Source: Piscinibacter sp943370595
Lineage (GTDB): Bacteria > Pseudomonadota > Gammaproteobacteria > Burkholderiales > Burkholderiaceae_C
Assembly (NCBI GenBank): GCA_943370595.1
Contig: CALRRO020000001.1
Span: 434,001 to 498,000, forward strand
Reading direction: 5' to 3'
Length of the DNA: 64,000 nucleotides
Below are positions 55,127 to 63,058 of this stretch, piece by piece (the first letter of the stretch is position 1; each line of letters starts with the position of its first letter). Under the pieces are notes generated by a model that saw nothing but the letters and a program-made list of their open reading frames with translations, was not told the origin of the DNA and made no database searches. The translations under genes were made by a program, and so were the position numbers.

Positions 55127-55537
55127 TCAGGAATCGCCGTACGACATGCCGTAGAACTTGTGCACGCCGCCGGCCCAGGTGCGGTCCGACATCGTCGGCC
55201 AGTGGTTCTTGTCGAAGCCCGGCGCATCCTTCAGCGCCTCCTTCAGCACGTCGAGCGTGAAGCGCTTGTTGGTCGTGTCCAGCACCAGCGCGGCCCAGGG
55301 CACGGCGAACAGCTTGTCGCCCATGCCGAGCACGCCGCCGAAGGACAGCACGGCGTAGGCGATGCGGCCCGTGGCCATGTCGACCATGAACTCCTTGATG
55401 TCTCCCAGGTCCTCGCCGTCCTTGTTGTAGACGTCGTTGCCGAGCAGCGTGTCGGCGCCCATCAGTGCAGGCCCTGGGCCCGAGTTGGCATTGGCGTACA
55501 TGCCGAAGTTGTCGCGCGCGACGTAGTTGGTATCCAT
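55127..55537 (-). CDS. PRC-barrel domain protein
   Basis: The 136-residue protein has a PRC-barrel in residues 28-105 (TLLGNDVYNKDGEDLGDIKEFMVDMATGRIAY broken over two strands, then VPWAALVLDT). PRC-barrels bind RNA or other proteins, and stress forms of this length often accompany CsbD. The C-terminal tail (GFDKNHWPTMSDRTW) is typical of this subgroup. A GGAGA site precedes ATG 55537. Function unknown. Confidence 0.9.
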   Translation of the reverse strand: MDTNYVARDNFGMYANANSGPGPALMGADTLLGNDVYNKDGEDLGDIKEFMVDMATGRIAYAVLSFGGVLGMGDKLFAVPWAALVLDTTNKRFTLDVLKEALKDAPGFDKNHWPTMSDRTWAGGVHKFYGMSYGDS

Positions 55538-55634
55538 GATCTCTCCGGGAAGTGTGGCGATCGGTGAAGACTCCGCAGGCCCGGACAGCGGCCGCGGAGG
55601 ATGGTGCGCCACGCGGGCGCAGTCGGCACCGTAG

Positions 55635-56447
55635 TCAGTTGATGGCCGACAGTCTGTGCGGTTTCGAACCCAGGTGGAGCGGATCGTCGGCGGTTGCCCG
55701 TGCGCAGGCTCCGGCCACGGCATCGGGCGCACGCGCAACGATCGACAGGCGGGCACCGGCCCGCCGGATGACCGCATAACACTCGCAGCATCGGTCCTCG
55801 AGTCCCTGGCGGTCGGTGATGGCGATGCGGCCACGGGCATAGCGGATCAGGCCGTCCCTCTGCAGCTTGAGGGCTGCGCCGGTGACACCTTCGCGGCGCA
55901 CGCCGAGCATGCCGGCGATGCGCTCCTGCGTGACCGCCAGCTCGTCGTCGGCTTGCCGATCGACGTGCAACAGCAGCCAGCGGCACATCTGCTGCTCGAG
56001 CGGGTGGTTCTGGTTGCAGGCCGATGTCTGCACCAGGTGCGTGAACAGCGACTGCGTATAGCGCAGCAGCGGCTGCAGCACCTCGGGCGAGTGCTGCGTG
56101 TGGCGTGCGACCGACGCAGCGCTGATCCGCCAGCCGTGGCCGGCACGCTGCACCACCGCGCCGCTGAGAGCCGGCCCGCCGCCCATGAAGGCGCAGACGC
56201 CGACCACACCCTCGTTGCCGACCACCGCGACCTCGGTGGCCGTGCCGTCCTGCATGGACGAGACCAGCGAGACGATGGCCGTGGCCGGGAAGTAGACGTG
56301 GCGCAGCGCGGATCCGGCCTCATAGAGCATGGTGTCGCGCGGCAGTGCGACCCACTCCAGGTCGGCCTCGAGCTGCAGGCGTGGCGCGGGCTGCAAGGCA
56401 TCCAGCAGCTGGTTGGTCGGGCGGAGGTCGAGGCAGGTAGAGGACAT
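55635..56447 (-). CDS. Crp/Fnr-family regulator
   Basis: The 270-residue protein has an N-terminal cNMP-like beta barrel (residues 15-140; YEAGSALRHVYFPATAIVSLVSSM) and a C-terminal winged helix (VTQERIAGMLGVRREGVTGAALKL). No N-terminal Fe-S Cys set is present, and cAMP-contact residues are not conserved, so the ligand is unknown. The C-terminal 70 residues are longer than usual and contain CCECY. It sits between PRC-barrel and the second Crp/Fnr gene and may control stress genes here. Confidence 0.87.
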   Translation of the reverse strand: MSSTCLDLRPTNQLLDALQPAPRLQLEADLEWVALPRDTMLYEAGSALRHVYFPATAIVSLVSSMQDGTATEVAVVGNEGVVGVCAFMGGGPALSGAVVQRAGHGWRISAASVARHTQHSPEVLQPLLRYTQSLFTHLVQTSACNQNHPLEQQMCRWLLLHVDRQADDELAVTQERIAGMLGVRREGVTGAALKLQRDGLIRYARGRIAITDRQGLEDRCCECYAVIRRAGARLSIVARAPDAVAGACARATADDPLHLGSKPHRLSAIN

Positions 56448-56644
56448 TCGATGGCACCGGGTGGGTGGTGTCGTTCGGCGCGCTGGCGGATCGTGGCCGC
56501 CGGCGACGGGCATGCCCGCCGGGCCGTTCAAGGCAGCCCGGAGGCGAACGCAATGTAGGGCGATGGATCCGCTGCGAGCGTGTACAAAGACATAGCGCCG
56601 CGCGGGCTCCTCGCGAGCCTTGCGAAGGCCCCGCGCGGGGCAGG

Positions 56645-57430
56645 TCAGACCAGCGGCCGCTTGGGCGGGCGCCCGTCACCGTACAGGTCGGCCAGCCGCA
56701 CCAGGGCCTTGGCATCGAGCAGGTGCAGGCGCCCTTCGCTGATGCGGTGCAGGCCGCGCTTCTCGAGCTTGCGCAGGGTCTTGTTGGTGTGGACCAGCGA
56801 CAGGCCCAAGCCATCGGCCACATGCTGCTGCGTCAGCGGGAAGGGCACGCCGGACACGCCCTTGTCACCCTGCAGGGCAGCCGCGCGCTTGAACAGCAGG
56901 ATCAGCAGCGTCGCGATGCGTTCCTCGGCGCTGCGCCGCCCCACCGACAGCAGGTTGCCGTCGACGAGCGACTCCTCCTGCGCGATCAGCCAGGTCACGT
57001 TGAAGCCCATCGACGGCGAGCGACGGTGCAGCTCCCACAGCGCATCGCGCTGGAAGACGCAGAACACGGCGTCGGTCAGCGTCTCGACGCCATGCGCGGC
57101 CGCGTCACCCATCTTCTGCTGCACGCCGATGAAGTCACCGGCGAGCAGGAAGCTCAGGATCTGCCGGCGACCGTCACTCAATGTCTTGTAGCGGAAGGCC
57201 CAGCCGCGCAGCAGCGTGTACAGCGGGGCATCGGTCTGCCCCTCGTGGATCAGTGCCTCGACCGCCCCGAGTCGCAACTCCTTGCGCTTGAGCGAGCGCA
57301 CGAGTTCGAACTCCTCGGGCGTCTGGTCGATGAACAGCCCGAGCGGCCGCAGCGGGCAGTCCGCGCAGTCCGTCTCGCCGGTCGTCGCCGGTTCGTCGGG
57401 CACCGGGTCCTGCGTCGGGTCGATCGCCAT
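56645..57430 (-). CDS. Fnr-type regulator with incomplete Fe-S cysteine set
   Basis: The 261-residue Crp/Fnr protein has an N-terminal CADC pair (Cys22 and Cys25, followed by PLRPLGLF) and a lone Cys124 in AVFCVFQRD. FNR needs four Cys (in E. coli 20, 23, 29, 122); the third is missing here. The DNA-binding helix is FPLTQQHVADGLGLSLVHTNKTLRKL. It may bind a different cluster or sense redox by thiols. ATG 57430 has a GGGGG site; a GTG three codons earlier is possible. It is divergent from the hemerythrin operon, a likely target. Confidence 0.87.
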   Translation of the reverse strand: MAIDPTQDPVPDEPATTGETDCADCPLRPLGLFIDQTPEEFELVRSLKRKELRLGAVEALIHEGQTDAPLYTLLRGWAFRYKTLSDGRRQILSFLLAGDFIGVQQKMGDAAAHGVETLTDAVFCVFQRDALWELHRRSPSMGFNVTWLIAQEESLVDGNLLSVGRRSAEERIATLLILLFKRAAALQGDKGVSGVPFPLTQQHVADGLGLSLVHTNKTLRKLEKRGLHRISEGRLHLLDAKALVRLADLYGDGRPPKRPLV

Positions 57431-57646
57431 GGTCGTCACCCCCTGCCGTCACAAGACCTGCAGTGTGGTGGAAGACGCCTTGGGTGTGCTGCCGGCCATG
57501 ACGTCGACAGGGTGCGCGAACGCACAGACCCGTGCCGGCGCGTTCCCTATGGTGCGTGGCTCGAAGCAGGCAAGCGGTACCGGCGACTCCGGTGCCTGCG
57601 CCATCCGGCCTGCGCACCCCGACCCTCGCATCTCCCAAGGACCCGC

Positions 57647-58132
57647 ATGACTGCCACCAAGACCACCACCACCCACAAGACCACCGCCGCCTCCCAGGAC
57701 GCCATCGGCATGCTCAAGGCCGACCACACCGCGGTGAGCCAGCTGTTCGCCGAGTACGAGAAGAGCCGCTCGGCCTCCACCAAGAAGGCCCTGGTCACGC
57801 AGATCTGCACGGCGCTGAGCGTGCACGCGCAGATCGAGGAAGAGATCTTCTATCCGGCCGTGAAGGCCGCGCTGAAGGACAAGCTGCTGGTGCCCGAGGC
57901 CACGGTCGAGCACGCCGGCGTGAAAGACCTGATCGCGCAGATCGAGGACGTCGAGCCCGACGGAGAGATGTACGACGCCAAGGTCAAGGTGCTGTCGGAG
58001 TACGTGAAGCACCACGTCAAGGAGGAGCAGAACGAGATGTTCCCGAAGGTCAAGGCCTCCTCGCTCGACCTGGTCGAGCTCGGCGCACGCATGGCCACCC
58101 GCAAGGACGATCTGATGGCGCTCGCCGCCTGA
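57647..58132 (+). CDS. Hemerythrin HHE-domain protein
   Basis: The 161-residue protein has two HHE repeats: MLKADHTAVSQLFAEYEKS, then HAQIEEEIFYPAVKAAL (His...Glu ligand), HAGVKDLIAQIE and HHVKEEQNEMFPKV. It would bind a diiron centre and O2, NO or peroxide. The first 15 residues are Thr/Lys-rich and disordered. First gene of a stress operon with DUF883, a hydrolase, a flavin-type protein and katE. The upstream 216 bases hold no other gene. Confidence 0.92.
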   Translation: MTATKTTTTHKTTAASQDAIGMLKADHTAVSQLFAEYEKSRSASTKKALVTQICTALSVHAQIEEEIFYPAVKAALKDKLLVPEATVEHAGVKDLIAQIEDVEPDGEMYDAKVKVLSEYVKHHVKEEQNEMFPKVKASSLDLVELGARMATRKDDLMALAA

Positions 58133-58149
58133 GCCGGAAGGACACTGTC

Positions 58150-58563
58150 ATGAACGAACTTCTTCCTCCCGACGGCGTGTCCACCGTGCCCTGGTCCACC
58201 GGCGACCGCCACGACCGCCACGACCGCCTGTCCGACGCGCCGCCGGCCAACGCCGGCGAGACGCCGGACCCGGCGGCCGTCAATCTGCTGAACCGTGCGG
58301 CCCAAGGTGCCCACCACACCATCGATCGCCTGGCCGACCGCGCACAGCCGGCGGCACAGCGGCTGGACGCGGGCGTGTCGGCCGCCGGCGTGAAGCTGCA
58401 CGCCGGGGCGGAGCGGGTGAGACAGACCCGCGACGAATGGGCAGAAGGTGCGCGCTCCGCAGTGCGCGGGCATCCGCTGCTGGCCGTCGCCTCGGCGGCC
58501 GCACTGGGCGCCGTGATCATCGGCCTCAGCCGCGCACCGGCCCGCCGCCGGGGCGGCTCATGA
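58150..58563 (+). CDS. DUF883/ElaB-like membrane-anchored protein
   Basis: The 137-residue protein has a disordered N-terminus, an amphipathic helix (VNLLNRAAQGAHHTIDRLADRAQPA), and one C-terminal membrane helix (GHPLLAVASAAALGAVIIGLS). The form matches ElaB/YqjD (DUF883), which anchor ribosomes or respond to stationary phase in E. coli. Its stop overlaps the hydrolase start (ATGA, 58560-58563). The role here is inferred from family. Confidence 0.75.
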   Translation: MNELLPPDGVSTVPWSTGDRHDRHDRLSDAPPANAGETPDPAAVNLLNRAAQGAHHTIDRLADRAQPAAQRLDAGVSAAGVKLHAGAERVRQTRDEWAEGARSAVRGHPLLAVASAAALGAVIIGLSRAPARRRGGS

Positions 58564-59309
58564 AGCCAGGCACTGCTGCGTTTCCGGTGCAGCGGCCTTC
58601 GTTCGGTCTGCTCGGCACAGAGCCGTTCCGGGCGGCTTTCGAGTTCGCCCAGCATCACCTGGCGGCGCCGAAGCGCTACGAGCGCGGCGACGGCCACCCG
58701 GTGGTGATCTTCCCCGGCCTGGGGGCAGACGGCAGCTCGGTGGCCACGCTGCGCGACCACTGCCGCGCCCTCGGCTACGACGCCTTCGACTGGGGCCAGG
58801 GTTTCAACACCGGCCCGCAGGGCGATCTCGATGCCTGGCTCGGTGCGCTGAGCAGCCACGTGTCCGCGCGGCTCGCGGGCCACGAGCAGCCGGCCACGCT
58901 GATCGGCTGGAGCCTGGGCGGGCTGTACGCGCGCGAGCTCGGCAAGCTGATGGCACCGCGCCTGCGGCAGGTGATCACCATCGGAACGCCCTTCAATTCA
59001 CAGGCCGACCACACCCATGCCGGCTGGCTGTTCCGCCTGCTCAGCCGCAGCACGGCCCAGGTCGATCCGGCGCTGTGGCGGCGGCTGTGCACGCCGCCGC
59101 CGCTGCGCACGACGTCGATCTACAGCCGCAGCGACGGCATCGTCGCGTGGCAGGCCTGCCGGCACCCGGCGCGATCGCCGCTGGTCCAGGACATCGAGGT
59201 CGACAGCAGCCACTTCGGCATGGGCTGGAACCGCGAGGTGCTCGACGCCGTGACCGATCGCCTCGCGCAGTCGCCCGGCCCCTGGCGGCGCTACGTGCCG
59301 GCGCACTGA
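58560..59309 (+). CDS. Alpha/beta hydrolase of the stress operon
   Basis: The 249-residue lipase-like protein has an opening VVIFPGLGADGSSVATL oxyanion region, nucleophile elbow IGWSLGGLYAREL and a C-terminal His in VDSSHFGMGWN. An acid lies near YSRSDGIVAW. Related proteins are annotated only as alpha/beta hydrolases; the substrate is unknown. It is translationally coupled to DUF883 and 49 bases before the flavin-type gene. Confidence 0.83.
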   Translation: MKPGTAAFPVQRPSFGLLGTEPFRAAFEFAQHHLAAPKRYERGDGHPVVIFPGLGADGSSVATLRDHCRALGYDAFDWGQGFNTGPQGDLDAWLGALSSHVSARLAGHEQPATLIGWSLGGLYARELGKLMAPRLRQVITIGTPFNSQADHTHAGWLFRLLSRSTAQVDPALWRRLCTPPPLRTTSIYSRSDGIVAWQACRHPARSPLVQDIEVDSSHFGMGWNREVLDAVTDRLAQSPGPWRRYVPAH

Positions 59310-59358
59310 CGCCGCCGCCGCACGCGGCGCCTGCCTCCAACTCCTTCGAGGACACCCG

Positions 59359-59886
59359 ATGAAAACCGCCACCCAGTCCACCCCCAGCCTCGCCCACGTC
59401 GCCCGGCTGATCGACGACATCCCGATCGCCATGCTCACCACCGTCGAGGACGACGGCGCCCTGGCCAGCCGGCCCATGGCGGTGCTCGAGATGGACGCCA
59501 GCGGCGCGCTCTGGTTCTTCACCGACCGGCGCTCGTCCAAGGTGGAACACCTGCAGGTCGCGAACCTGACCTTCACCGATCCGGGCCGCGGGACCTACGT
59601 GTCGCTGTCTGGCCGCGGCGAGATCGACACCGACCGCGCGCGCATCGAGCGCCTGTGGACGGCCTTCGCGCGACCCTGGTTCCCGGACGGGCCGGAGTCG
59701 CCGAACCTCGTTCTGCTGAAGTTCACGCCGGACGCAGCCGACTACTGGGACGCGCCGCACAGCCGCATGGTCCGCGCCTTCGGCACGATCGCCTCGATGG
59801 TCGCGGGCCGCCCCGTCGGCATGGGTGAACAGGGCACCCTGCCCGGCCTGTCGCACGACACTGCCACTGCGGAGGCGCGCTCATGA
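59359..59886 (+). CDS. Pyridoxamine 5'-phosphate oxidase-like general stress protein
   Basis: The 175-residue split-barrel flavin-type protein of the GSP26 group has IPIAMLTTVEDDGALASRPMAVLEMD, ALWFFTDRRSSKVEHL and GTYVSLSGRGEID typical. It may bind FMN or F420-like cofactors and act in stress detoxification. Its stop overlaps the katE start (ATGA, 59883-59886), so the two are made together. GAGGA precedes the ATG. Confidence 0.9.
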   Translation: MKTATQSTPSLAHVARLIDDIPIAMLTTVEDDGALASRPMAVLEMDASGALWFFTDRRSSKVEHLQVANLTFTDPGRGTYVSLSGRGEIDTDRARIERLWTAFARPWFPDGPESPNLVLLKFTPDAADYWDAPHSRMVRAFGTIASMVAGRPVGMGEQGTLPGLSHDTATAEARS

Positions 59887-62210
59887 AGAAGACGACCAGG
59901 CCGAGCCGGCCCGCCGCTGCGCCGAAGACTTCCACCGCCCCGTACACGCTCGAGGACCAGGCGGCGCAGACCCAGGCCCTGGCCGCCGCGATGCCTTTCA
60001 ACGCCGGCAAGGCGCTGGAGTTCGGTCGCGCGGATGCGGTCTCGCCGCCGCGAGGCGACACGCCGTCCGTCGAGGCACCGGCGGCGCTGGCCAGCACGCT
60101 CAGCGAAGTCCATGTCTCGGACAAGTCCGCCGCCCTCGACCGTGCACGCTCGAATGCCGCCGGCCAGGTGCTGACCACCAACCAGGGCGTGGCGATCGCC
60201 GACAACCAGCACTCGCTGAAGGCCGGCCTGCGCGGCCCGACGCTGCTCGAAGACTTCATCCTGCGCGAGAAGATCACCCACTTCGACCACGAACGCATCC
60301 CCGAGCGCATCGTGCATGCGCGCGGCTCGGCGGCACACGGCTACTTCGAGGCCTACGAGCCGATGACGGCGTTCACGCGCGCCGCGCCCTTCCAGGCGGC
60401 CGGCAAGATCACGCCGGTGTTCGTTCGCTTCTCCACGGTGGCCGGCGAACGCGGCTCGACCGACACCGCGCGCGACATCCGCGGATTCGCGGTCAAGTTC
60501 TACACCGACGAGGGCAACTGGGACCTGGTGGGCAACAACATCCCGGTGTTCTTCATCCAGGACGCGATCAAGTTCCCCGACCTCGTGCATGCGGTCAAGC
60601 CCGAGCCGCACCACGGCATGCCGCAGGCGGCCTCGGCGCACGACACCTTCTGGGACTTCGCCTCGCTGATGCCCGAGAGCACACACACGCTGATGTGGGT
60701 GATGTCCGACCGCGGCATCCCGCGCAGCCTGCGCATGATGCAGGGCTTCGGCGTGCACACCTACCGGCTGGTCAACGCCAAGGGCGAGTCGCACTTCGTC
60801 AAGTTCCACTGGAAACCGAAGCTCGGCACCCATTCGCTGGTGTGGGACGAGGCGGTGAAGATCTCCGGCGCCGACTCCGACTTCCACCGCCGCGACTTGT
60901 GGGAGGCCATCGAGTCCGGCGAGTACCCCGAGTGGGAGCTCGGCCTGCAGATCTTCACCGAGGCCCAGGCCGAGGCCTTCAGCTTCGACGTGCTCGACGC
61001 GACCAAGCTGATCCCCGAGGAGCTGGTGCCGGTGACGCCGGTCGGCCGCATGGTGCTCGACCGCAACCCCGACAACTTCTTCGCCGAGACCGAGCAGGTG
61101 GCCTTCTGCACCGCACACGTGGTGCCGGGCATCGACTTCAGCAACGACCCGCTGCTGGCCGGCCGCATCCATTCCTACATCGACACGCAGATCACCCGAC
61201 TCGGCGGCGCGAACTTCCACGAGATCCCGATCAATGCGCCGCTGGCGCCGGTGCACAACCACCAGCGCGACGGGCTGCACCGCCAGGCCATCCCGCGCGG
61301 GCGGGTCGCCTACGAGCCCAACTCGCTCGGCGGCGGCTGCCCCTTCCAGGCCGGTGCGGCGGGGTTCGTCTCGTTTGCGCAGCCGGTCGACGACGGCCAG
61401 GGCGACAAGCTGCGCGGCAACCCGCAGAAGTTCGCCGACCACTACACGCAGGCCACGCTGTTCTACGACAGCCAGACCGCGGTCGAGCGGGCGCACATCG
61501 CCGGCGGCTTCCGCTTCGAGCTGAGCAAGCTGACCGTGCCGGCCATCCGCGAGCGCATGCTGTCGTCGCTGGTCAACGTGTCGGCCGAACTGGCCGCCAC
61601 GGTGGCCGCCGGCCTCGGCATGGCCGTGCCCAAGGCCATGCCCAGGGTGCTGCAGCGCGCTGCCAAGCCCGAGTTGACACGCTCCGCGGCGCTGTCGCTG
61701 ACGGCGCTGCCCGGCGACGGCGGCATCCGCACCCGCCGCGTGGCCGTGCTCGTCGCGGACGGTGTCGATGGCGACGCCGTCGCAACGGTGCAGGCCGGGC
61801 TGCTCGCCGCCGGCGCGCAAGTGCAACTGATCGCGGCGCGCCTCGGGCCGGTCAAGACGCGTGGCGGGCCGGGCCTGCAAGCCACCGGGAGCTTCGAGAA
61901 CTCGCCTGCGGTGCTGTTCGATGGCGTGGTCCTGCCCGATGGTGCCGTCGGCGTGAAGCGCCTGGGCAGCCTGGTCGAGGTGCGGGACGTCATCGTGGCC
62001 CAGCACCGGCACGGCAAGACCCTGCTCGCGCTCGGCGCCTCGAGCGCCCTGCTCGAACAGGCCGGCATCGCGGCGACCCTGCCCGACGGCACGCCTGATC
62101 CGGGCGTGCTCACCGGCACCGAGGTCGACGCGTCGCTGCCGCGCTTCATCACCGCGCTCGGCCGGCATCGTCACCCCGAACGCGAGGCTGCAGCGGCCGC
62201 GCCGCGCTGA
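59883..62210 (+). CDS. katE: Large-subunit catalase HPII
   Basis: The 775-residue clade II catalase breaks H2O2 to water and oxygen. The catalytic His is in RIVHARGSAAHGYFE, the Asn in VGNNIPVFFIQDAIKF, and the heme-ligand Tyr in RIHSYIDTQITRLGG. A large N-terminal extension and a C-terminal DJ-1/PfpI-like domain (residues 615-760, RRVAVLVADGVDG) match HPII (753 residues in E. coli). It ends a five-gene stress operon. The stop is 30 bases from the convergent REC-PAS gene. Confidence 0.95.
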   Translation: MKKTTRPSRPAAAPKTSTAPYTLEDQAAQTQALAAAMPFNAGKALEFGRADAVSPPRGDTPSVEAPAALASTLSEVHVSDKSAALDRARSNAAGQVLTTNQGVAIADNQHSLKAGLRGPTLLEDFILREKITHFDHERIPERIVHARGSAAHGYFEAYEPMTAFTRAAPFQAAGKITPVFVRFSTVAGERGSTDTARDIRGFAVKFYTDEGNWDLVGNNIPVFFIQDAIKFPDLVHAVKPEPHHGMPQAASAHDTFWDFASLMPESTHTLMWVMSDRGIPRSLRMMQGFGVHTYRLVNAKGESHFVKFHWKPKLGTHSLVWDEAVKISGADSDFHRRDLWEAIESGEYPEWELGLQIFTEAQAEAFSFDVLDATKLIPEELVPVTPVGRMVLDRNPDNFFAETEQVAFCTAHVVPGIDFSNDPLLAGRIHSYIDTQITRLGGANFHEIPINAPLAPVHNHQRDGLHRQAIPRGRVAYEPNSLGGGCPFQAGAAGFVSFAQPVDDGQGDKLRGNPQKFADHYTQATLFYDSQTAVERAHIAGGFRFELSKLTVPAIRERMLSSLVNVSAELAATVAAGLGMAVPKAMPRVLQRAAKPELTRSAALSLTALPGDGGIRTRRVAVLVADGVDGDAVATVQAGLLAAGAQVQLIAARLGPVKTRGGPGLQATGSFENSPAVLFDGVVLPDGAVGVKRLGSLVEVRDVIVAQHRHGKTLLALGASSALLEQAGIAATLPDGTPDPGVLTGTEVDASLPRFITALGRHRHPEREAAAAAPR

Positions 62211-62215
62211 CTCTC

Positions 62216-62241
62216 GGCGCGACACAGGCCGCGCTCGCGCC
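62216..62241. terminator. Stem-loop between convergent katE and REC-PAS genes
   Basis: GGCGCGA and TCGCGCC pair across a 12-base loop between the two stops. There is no T-run, so a bidirectional termination role is only possible, not shown. Confidence 0.35.
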
Positions 62242-63056
62242 TAGCTGCCCGGCAGGACTTCGACGCCGACGCCGCGGTAGCCGACGAACCGGCAATGCCG
62301 ATCGAGCATCGGCTGCCCGCTGACGCGGAACTGCTGCCGCGATCCGTCGGCGCGGGTGCGGTGGAACAGGAAGTCGAGGAAGGGCTGCCGATCGGCGATC
62401 TTCGCCTGCAGCAGTTGCCGCTGCGCCGCATCCCAGCCGTCGTCGGCGTCACGCGCGGGGTCCGGCAGCAGCGGCCCGACGCGGATGCCCAGCATCTCCA
62501 GCACCGGGCCGGACACCTTGGTGAACTCGCCGGCCTCGTCCTGTTCCCAGTACCAGTCGGAGGCCAGTTCGGTCAGCGCACGGAAGCGGGCCTCGCTCTC
62601 GCGCAGTTCGCTGGTGCGCTCGGCCACGGTACGCTCCAGCGCCTGGTTGTGCTCGGCGAGCAGGCGATAGAGCAGCCGCACCTCGAGCATGTTATGGATG
62701 CGCGTGCGGACTTCCGCCAGGTCGAAGGGCTTGCTGATGAAGTCCTTGGCGCCGGCCTGCAGCGCTCGCAGCTTGTGGCCGGGCTGTGCGGTGAGCACGA
62801 TGACCGGCAGGTAGCCGCTGGCGTCGCCGGCCTTCAGTGCGGCCATCACGCCGAAGCCGTCCAGCTTGGGCATCTGCAGGTCGAGCAGGATCAGGTCGTA
62901 GTCGTCGCGGCGGTGCATCGCGCAGACGTCGGCCGGCACCGAGCTGGCGCTGACATGGGTGTAGCCCGCCTCCTCGAGCATGCGGCTGAGCAGGCGCACG
63001 TTGGCGTCCTGGTCGTCGACGATCAGGATGCGGGCGTTGAGGATGCGCTGTTCCAT
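62241..63056 (-). CDS. Response regulator with receiver and PAS domains
   Basis: The 271-residue protein has an N-terminal receiver (RILIVDDQDANVRLLSRML, acceptor Asp in LILLDLQMPKLDG, Lys in FISKPFDL), a coiled linker (LLAEHNQALERTVAERTSELRESEARF) and a C-terminal PAS domain (WYWEQDEAGEF...GYRGVGVEV). There is no DNA-binding or enzymatic output, so it may act as an adaptor or receive signals from the hybrid kinase encoded two bases upstream. A TTG two codons earlier overlaps that gene's stop. Confidence 0.9.
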   Translation of the reverse strand: MEQRILNARILIVDDQDANVRLLSRMLEEAGYTHVSASSVPADVCAMHRRDDYDLILLDLQMPKLDGFGVMAALKAGDASGYLPVIVLTAQPGHKLRALQAGAKDFISKPFDLAEVRTRIHNMLEVRLLYRLLAEHNQALERTVAERTSELRESEARFRALTELASDWYWEQDEAGEFTKVSGPVLEMLGIRVGPLLPDPARDADDGWDAAQRQLLQAKIADRQPFLDFLFHRTRADGSRQQFRVSGQPMLDRHCRFVGYRGVGVEVLPGS

Positions 63057-63058
63057 GG

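Noticed and set aside
57566..57599. Nested inverted repeat (GCAGGCA...TGCCTGC with inner ACCGG/CCGGT) before the hemerythrin gene
   Set aside because: Arms overlap in alternative pairings and GC-rich sequence makes such matches common; no promoter or regulator fit was clear.
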